Source: G039954875 sp039954875
GTDB taxonomy: Bacteria > Bacteroidota > Bacteroidia > Flavobacteriales > Blattabacteriaceae
DNA: 64,000 nt
Direction of reading: 5' to 3'
NCBI GenBank assembly: GCA_039954875.1
Contig: CP157202.1
Span: 496,001-560,000 of the forward strand
Positions 60,290 to 64,000 of the stretch are shown piece after piece. Position 1 is the stretch's first letter; each line of letters opens with the position of its first letter. The position numbers were made by a program, and so were the translations under genes. A model generated the notes under the pieces. The model was given only the letters and a program-made list of their open reading frames with translations. It was not told where the DNA came from and made no database searches.

Positions 60290-61828
60290 ATGAAACAACA
60301 GGCCATACTTATATTGGATTTCGGATCGCAATACAATCAGCTCATCGCACGACGCATACGGGAGATGGACGTATATGCCGAAGTGATCCCTTATCACAGT
60401 TCACTAGACGAAATCCTCTCACGAAAACCCAAGGGGATTTTACTCTCCGGTAGCCCATTCTCAGTACATGAAGATGACGTCCACTTGATCTCTAAAGAAT
60501 TATTTGAGCTCGACATTCCAGTACTCGGCATTTGCTATGGTATGCAACTGATCTCTCATATCTTCGGTGGCTTGGTGACCAAAGGAAAACACGGTGAATA
60601 CGGCCAGACTGATTTCATCGTTGACGATCCGTATGACCGAATGTTGCATGGAATGCCTGAAAAATCTACCGTCTGGATGAGTCATTTCGATGAGGTCAAT
60701 AAAGAGCCAGAAGGATTTAAAATCATAGGTCATACGTCCCATTGTGCTGCTGCACTGAGCTGCGAAGATCGAAATATTTACGCTGTACAATTCCACCCTG
60801 AAGTATCCCACACGACTTACGGCACGACTATCTTATACAACTTCGTTTTCGAGATTTGTCGCTGTGAAAAAAAATGGGAATTGGGAGATTTCATCAAAGC
60901 GACCGTCCAAGAGATCCGGACAATCGTAGGAGACAAAAAAGTGATCTTAGGTCTTTCAGGCGGTGTAGACTCTTCGGTAGCTGCTGTACTGATTCATAAA
61001 GCTATAGGTAATGCATTGACATGTATCTTCGTCGATACAGGTTTGCTCCGAAAAGATGAATCCCAAAAAGTGATGGACACTTATGGGGCTTATTATCATA
61101 TGAACATCCGTCTGATCAAAGCTAAAAAAAGTTTCCTTTATCGGCTAAAAGGGATCTCTGATCCGGAGAAAAAACGGAAGCTTATTGGACAAGAATTCAT
61201 CACCGTATTTAAAGAAGAGGCTGTCAAAATCCATGAAGCTGCCTTCCTAGCCCAAGGCACTATCTATCCTGACGTGATTGAGTCCACTTCAGTCAAAGGT
61301 CCTTCGGTCACGATTAAATCCCATCACAACGTAGGTGGCCTGCCTGAGCAGATGCATTTGAAACTTTTGGAACCTTTGCGGGAACTTTTTAAGGACGAAG
61401 TACGAAAGGTGGGCATCAACTTAGGCATCCCCAAGGAAATTGTCTACCGGCATCCTTTCCCTGGTCCGGGTCTAGGCGTCCGCATCATTGGAAAAATTAC
61501 TGAGAAAAAAGTAGCTATTTTACAGGCTGCTGATGCTATCTTTATCGAAGAGCTACAAGCCCATCAGTTGTATGATCAGGTGAGCCAAGCCTTTGTGATC
61601 TTACTACCAGTGAAGTCCGTTGGGGTGATGGGCGACGTACGCACCTATGAATATACAGCCGTACTGCGCTCAGTAAATACTACCGACTTTATGACGGTCA
61701 CTTGGTCTCATCTACCTTACGACTTCTTGGAAAAGGTTTCTAGCAGGATTATCAATGAGGTCAAAGGCATAAATCGTGTGACCTATGATATCAGTTCGAA
61801 GCCCCCAGCCACGATCGAATGGGAATAA
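60290..61828 (+). CDS. guaA: GMP synthase (glutamine-hydrolysing)
   Basis: Converts XMP to GMP using glutamine and ATP. 512 residues. Amidotransferase domain: GICYGMQ with nucleophile Cys82, HPEVSHT with His169 and Glu171. Synthetase domain: ATP-pyrophosphatase P-loop GLSGGVDSSVAA (SGGVDSS 223-229), TIYPDVIES, KSHHNVGGLPEQM, and the dimerisation domain (RHPFPGPGLGVRIIG, PVKSVGVMGDVRTYEY to the C-terminal TYDISSKPPATIEWE). The usual WMSHGD segment reads WMSHFDEV, a Gly-to-Phe change near the amidotransferase active site. Otherwise intact. It starts 2 bases after the purD frame and probably depends on its promoter. With purD lost, it would serve purine salvage or interconversion. Confidence 0.96.
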   Translation: MKQQAILILDFGSQYNQLIARRIREMDVYAEVIPYHSSLDEILSRKPKGILLSGSPFSVHEDDVHLISKELFELDIPVLGICYGMQLISHIFGGLVTKGKHGEYGQTDFIVDDPYDRMLHGMPEKSTVWMSHFDEVNKEPEGFKIIGHTSHCAAALSCEDRNIYAVQFHPEVSHTTYGTTILYNFVFEICRCEKKWELGDFIKATVQEIRTIVGDKKVILGLSGGVDSSVAAVLIHKAIGNALTCIFVDTGLLRKDESQKVMDTYGAYYHMNIRLIKAKKSFLYRLKGISDPEKKRKLIGQEFITVFKEEAVKIHEAAFLAQGTIYPDVIESTSVKGPSVTIKSHHNVGGLPEQMHLKLLEPLRELFKDEVRKVGINLGIPKEIVYRHPFPGPGLGVRIIGKITEKKVAILQAADAIFIEELQAHQLYDQVSQAFVILLPVKSVGVMGDVRTYEYTAVLRSVNTTDFMTVTWSHLPYDFLEKVSSRIINEVKGINRVTYDISSKPPATIEWE

Positions 61829-61862
61829 AGTTTTTACTCAAATCTTTATAACGGGAAGAAAA

Positions 61863-61958
61863 GGACAAGCGACCTGCATCACACCGCTACGACCACTTAC
61901 CTTTGCCGCGTTCCCGCTCTGGAGGATTCAGCGGGAGCTGGTTGTGCAGGACTTGCCC
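61863..61958 (-). ncRNA. ffs: Signal recognition particle RNA (4.5S, bacterial small type)
   Basis: On the minus strand the RNA opens GGGCAAG, T, CCTGCA and closes TGCAGG, TCG, CTTGTCC, which pair as a long outer stem. The tip has the SRP domain-IV pattern: CCGCTGAATCCTCCAGA, stem GCG with GGAA tetraloop and CGC, then GGCAAAGGTAAGTGGTC. The order resembles SRP RNAs of Bacteroidota as I remember them. The CCGC/GCGG pair looks like a compensated change. A perfect -7 element sits right upstream at the expected distance and a T-rich stretch follows the 3' end. Binds Ffh to target membrane proteins. Confidence 0.78.
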
Positions 61959-61962
61959 GCGG

Positions 61963-61970
61963 CAAATATA
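61963..61970 (-). promoter_or_regulatory. Bacteroidota -7 element TATATTTG for the SRP RNA
   Basis: Perfect TAnnTTTG match on the minus strand, four bases before the predicted RNA 5' end, the spacing expected for direct transcription start. Confidence 0.65.
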
Positions 61971-62554
61971 AAAAACTTTTTTCTAGTGATTCTGCTTAGT
62001 TTTACCCACTAAAAGTATTTCAGTCGACGTGGTACTGTTAAATGGTCTAACTTTCTTTCTAAGCGACCGTATAGATAAAACTTTTAGACATTCTATTTTC
62101 AATACTTTAGTAATGAACTTTGTTGTCTTAAAGGGATATTTTTCCCAAAGATTAGCATTAAATCCCTTGTTAGGCTCTTGCGAGCCTCTACCATCTAATT
62201 ACCGTATACTGCCTCTATATGTTTTCTAGACTATAGGAAGAATAATGAAGGTTGTCAACGGATTACCCCCCCACTCCTTAAGTACCTTGCGATAACGGGA
62301 ATGACCCTGGCGCGATGCTTTTAAAAACATATCTAGCATGGCTATAGAGCTTTGTATAGAATGAAATATACTGATAATAAGGATATAGAGGCTCAGGCTA
62401 GAAAAAAAATAAAAGGTTCGGGATTAAAAAATCCTATCGCCTTATATGGGTGGAGGGAGGAGAAGGGAAAATAAACTTTTTGCCCGAATGTTGCCTAAAT
62501 TCACGAGCCTATTTTATTAACGACTGATAATTAATAAAACACATAATAACTCTG
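61971..62554. other. Intergenic debris between SRP RNA and tRNA-Arg
   Basis: About 580 bases. A 66-codon frame at 62029-62229 has no recognised family. A run of seven C occurs near 62266. I see no further gene, repeat or hairpin of note. Confidence 0.45.
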
Positions 62555-62628
62555 TGACCTCGAAGGGATTCGAACCCCCAACCTTCTGATCCGTAGTCAG
62601 ATGCTCTATCCAATTAAGCTACGAGGCC
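62555..62628 (-). tRNA. tRNA-Arg (anticodon ACG)
   Basis: 74 bases. Acceptor GGCCTCG with CGAGGTC (one G-U), D-arm TAGCTTAATTGGATAGAGC, anticodon stem TCTGA/TCAGA around CTACGGA, T-arm GGGGGTTCGAATCCCTT, discriminator A, CCA not encoded. A34 would be deaminated to inosine by TadA to read CGU, CGC and CGA. Confidence 0.95.
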
Positions 62629-62642
62629 GGCTTAAAGAGCTA

Positions 62643-62650
62643 TAAAGATA
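62643..62650 (-). promoter_or_regulatory. Candidate -7 element TATCTTTA for tRNA-Arg
   Basis: Seven of eight match to TAnnTTTG on the minus strand, 14 bases before the tRNA 5' end. Confidence 0.5.
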
Positions 62651-62970
62651 ACAAACGATAGCTATTTTTAAAAATGAAATTGAGTTCTATTCCTATCGAT
62701 TGTGCATTTATATAGATTAATTAAGTCGAAAGTTTATGTTTATTAAAAGCCTCTTAGTTGGAGATATTTATAAGATATTGCTTGTACAATAGGTATTACA
62801 AACAGCTAAATTTGAGTTAGATAGATGAGTAACGTCCCATGACTTAAAAAGACGGTACGTTAATGAATATAAGCATTAACCAGCAAGAAAAAAATCCTAA
62901 TATCCAGATAGAAAGTTGTCATCATTGAATGATTTTACCTTTCAAAAAAAAACTTTCCATCAACTAGCCT
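62651..62970. other. AT-rich spacer
   Basis: 320 bases between the tRNA promoter and the end of the mutase gene. No gene or terminator hairpin recognised. Confidence 0.5.
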
Positions 62971-64000
62971 TCATGAAAGCTTCATTTCCCGAATGATATT
63001 TTGAATTTTATAATTCAAAGCGTTTTTTACCGAAGTATAATCCTCAGTCCGGTTTAGGGATGCCTTTGCACTGAAATAGAATTTAATCTTAGGTTCGGTA
63101 CCTGAAGGACGCATGGCGATCTTTGTGCCGTTTTCGGTGCGATAGATCAGCATATTTGATTGGGGTAGGGTGAGGGGGTGCTCTGTGCCGGTGAGCAAGT
63201 TCTTTTTGATGCTGTATTGATAGTCTTCGATAGAGATTACCCTCGTACCACCTATCTTCTTGGGTGGATCTTCTCGCCATTGCTTGATCATTTGTGTAAT
63301 TTCAGCAGCACCATCGGCTCCTTTACGGATGAGAGAAATAAGCTGCTCTTGATAGCATCCTATCTTCGTATAGATTTGTAAAAGTTTTTCATGTAGGGTA
63401 CTGCCATGGGCCTTGGCTACAGCCGCTATTTCAGAAATTAGCAACATGGGGGTGACTGAATCTTTGTCCCGTACAAAATCGCCTACCATAAATCCGAAAC
63501 TTTCTTCACCTCCTCCAATGAATCTTTCTTTCCCTTCAGCCTCGCGTATCAACTGTGCGATCCATTTGAAGCCAGTCAAACTAATCTTACAAGTTACACC
63601 GAATGCCTTTGCTAAGTCCGAGAAGATGTCGGAGCTTACTACGGTAGAAACGATGAACGTTTTTTCGTTCAAACGGCCTTGTTCTTTCCAACGTTCCAAA
63701 AGATAGTAAATTAGTAATGTATTAGTTTGATTGCCACTTAATAAAGTCATTTTTCCAGTTTCGTCGTGTGTAGCCACTCCCAAGCGGTCTGCGTCTGGAT
63801 CTGCCCCCAAAACGATATCGGCTTGTTGTGCTTCGGCCAAGGTCAATGCCATGGAAAAAGCTTTTGGATCTTCTGGATTAGGGGAGACTACGGTAGAAAA
63901 TTTTCCATCCGGCACAGCCTGATCCTCCACAAGGAATACTTTTTCAAAGCCTGCTTGGCGAAAAGCTTCAGGTGTGATGGTAACCGAAGTACCGTGTAGT
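62971..64000 (-). CDS. Phosphoglucomutase/phosphomannomutase (alpha-D-phosphohexomutase), 5' end outside the window
   Basis: Interconverts hexose 1- and 6-phosphates. The open frame runs off the right edge; 343 C-terminal residues are seen, of about 570 in the family. From the edge: LHGTSVTITPEAFRQAGFEK, VVSPNPEDPKAFSMAL, metal-binding loop GADPDADRLGVA, sugar-binding GGGEESFGF with VGDFVRDKDSV, and the phosphate-binding loop MRPSGTEPKIKFYFS near the C-terminus. The GTG at 63930 is an internal Val, not a start. The long form with these motifs is the PGM/PMM type common in Bacteroidota. No lesion in the visible part. Confidence 0.93.
   Translation of the reverse strand, partial: LHGTSVTITPEAFRQAGFEKVFLVEDQAVPDGKFSTVVSPNPEDPKAFSMALTLAEAQQADIVLGADPDADRLGVATHDETGKMTLLSGNQTNTLLIYYLLERWKEQGRLNEKTFIVSTVVSSDIFSDLAKAFGVTCKISLTGFKWIAQLIREAEGKERFIGGGEESFGFMVGDFVRDKDSVTPMLLISEIAAVAKAHGSTLHEKLLQIYTKIGCYQEQLISLIRKGADGAAEITQMIKQWREDPPKKIGGTRVISIEDYQYSIKKNLLTGTEHPLTLPQSNMLIYRTENGTKIAMRPSGTEPKIKFYFSAKASLNRTEDYTSVKNALNYKIQNIIREMKLS

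Noticed and set aside
61785..62012. 75-codon plus-strand frame after guaA
   Set aside because: It overlaps the guaA end and the SRP RNA, which explains the sequence conservation seen there.
63930..63930. GTG at 63930 as the start of the mutase
   Set aside because: The frame continues to the window edge with conserved family sequence (LHGTSVTITPEAF), so this is an internal Val codon.

Overview
The window looks like a chromosome segment from a Bacteroidota bacterium, probably near the Sphingobacteriia/Cytophagia, that is well advanced in genome reduction, as in a host-restricted symbiont or intracellular lineage. Three signs point to Bacteroidota: repeated -7 promoter elements of the TAnnTTTG type before intact genes and RNA genes, family pairs typical of the phylum (PspC/DUF2851, DUF3822/rsmD, sixA/ppk/ppx, an Oar-like TonB-dependent receptor), and the form of ribosomal protein S1, KdsB, MnmE and the SRP RNA. 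The species cannot be named from this sequence.

The main feature is a patchwork of about 22 intact genes (roughly 45 percent of the bases) set among about two dozen gene corpses that can still be recognised. The corpses keep their original length but carry many stops and frameshifts. Intact genes cover replication and repair (dnaN, uvrB), translation and RNA modification (pheT, prfC, rpsA, rsmD, an RsmB-like m5C methyltransferase, mnmE, tRNA-Met, tRNA-Arg, SRP RNA), envelope (kdnA, kdsB, PBP4), metal handling (mntH/mntR, copA), polyphosphate (ppk/ppx), GMP synthesis (guaA), a sugar-phosphate mutase, one acyl-CoA dehydrogenase and one SNF-family Na+ symporter. Lost genes are mostly transport and defence (RND efflux pump, ABC exporter, two MFS exporters, TonB receptor, type I restriction-modification, integrase), accessory metabolism (acetyl-CoA synthetase, ribokinase, quinone oxidoreductase, pabA/trpG glutaminase) and regulators (AraC-type copper regulator, PspC, SixA).

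Layout. 1-8.3 kb: only pseudogenes (pcm, quinone reductase, RND pump, ABC exporter, DUF2851, PspC). 8.5-14.1 kb: intact SNF transporter, decayed tandem paralogue, a 45-residue one-helix protein, an HhH protein and an acyl-CoA dehydrogenase. 14.1-16.5 kb: debris around tRNA-Met. 16.5-21.8 kb: dnaN, pheT, yccF remnant, prfC. 22.3-26.5 kb: TonB receptor remnant and unassigned debris. 26.6-33.6 kb: kdnA, ribokinase and sixA remnants, then the overlapping ppk-ppx-methyltransferase operon. 33.6-42.8 kb: SRPBCC remnant, rpsA, rsmD, DUF3822 remnant, kdsB, copA, AraC and pabA remnants. 42.8-45.5 kb: debris with integrase and MFS remnants. 45.7-50.1 kb: mnmE, PAP2 remnant, divergent mntR/mntH. 50.4-55.4 kb: MFS, hsdR/hsdM and acs remnants with a rearrangement junction. 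55.5-64 kb: PBP4, uvrB, decaying purD, guaA, SRP RNA, tRNA-Arg and a mutase cut by the window edge.

No complete new multigene system is evident. The most unusual single features are a phenylalanyl-tRNA synthetase beta chain that lacks its whole tRNA-binding (EMAP/OB) domain by a clean in-frame loss, a surviving MetS-like small protein next to a dead transporter, a purD that is open for most of its length but has lost core motifs, and many long G/C homopolymers, two of them in-frame inside intact genes.
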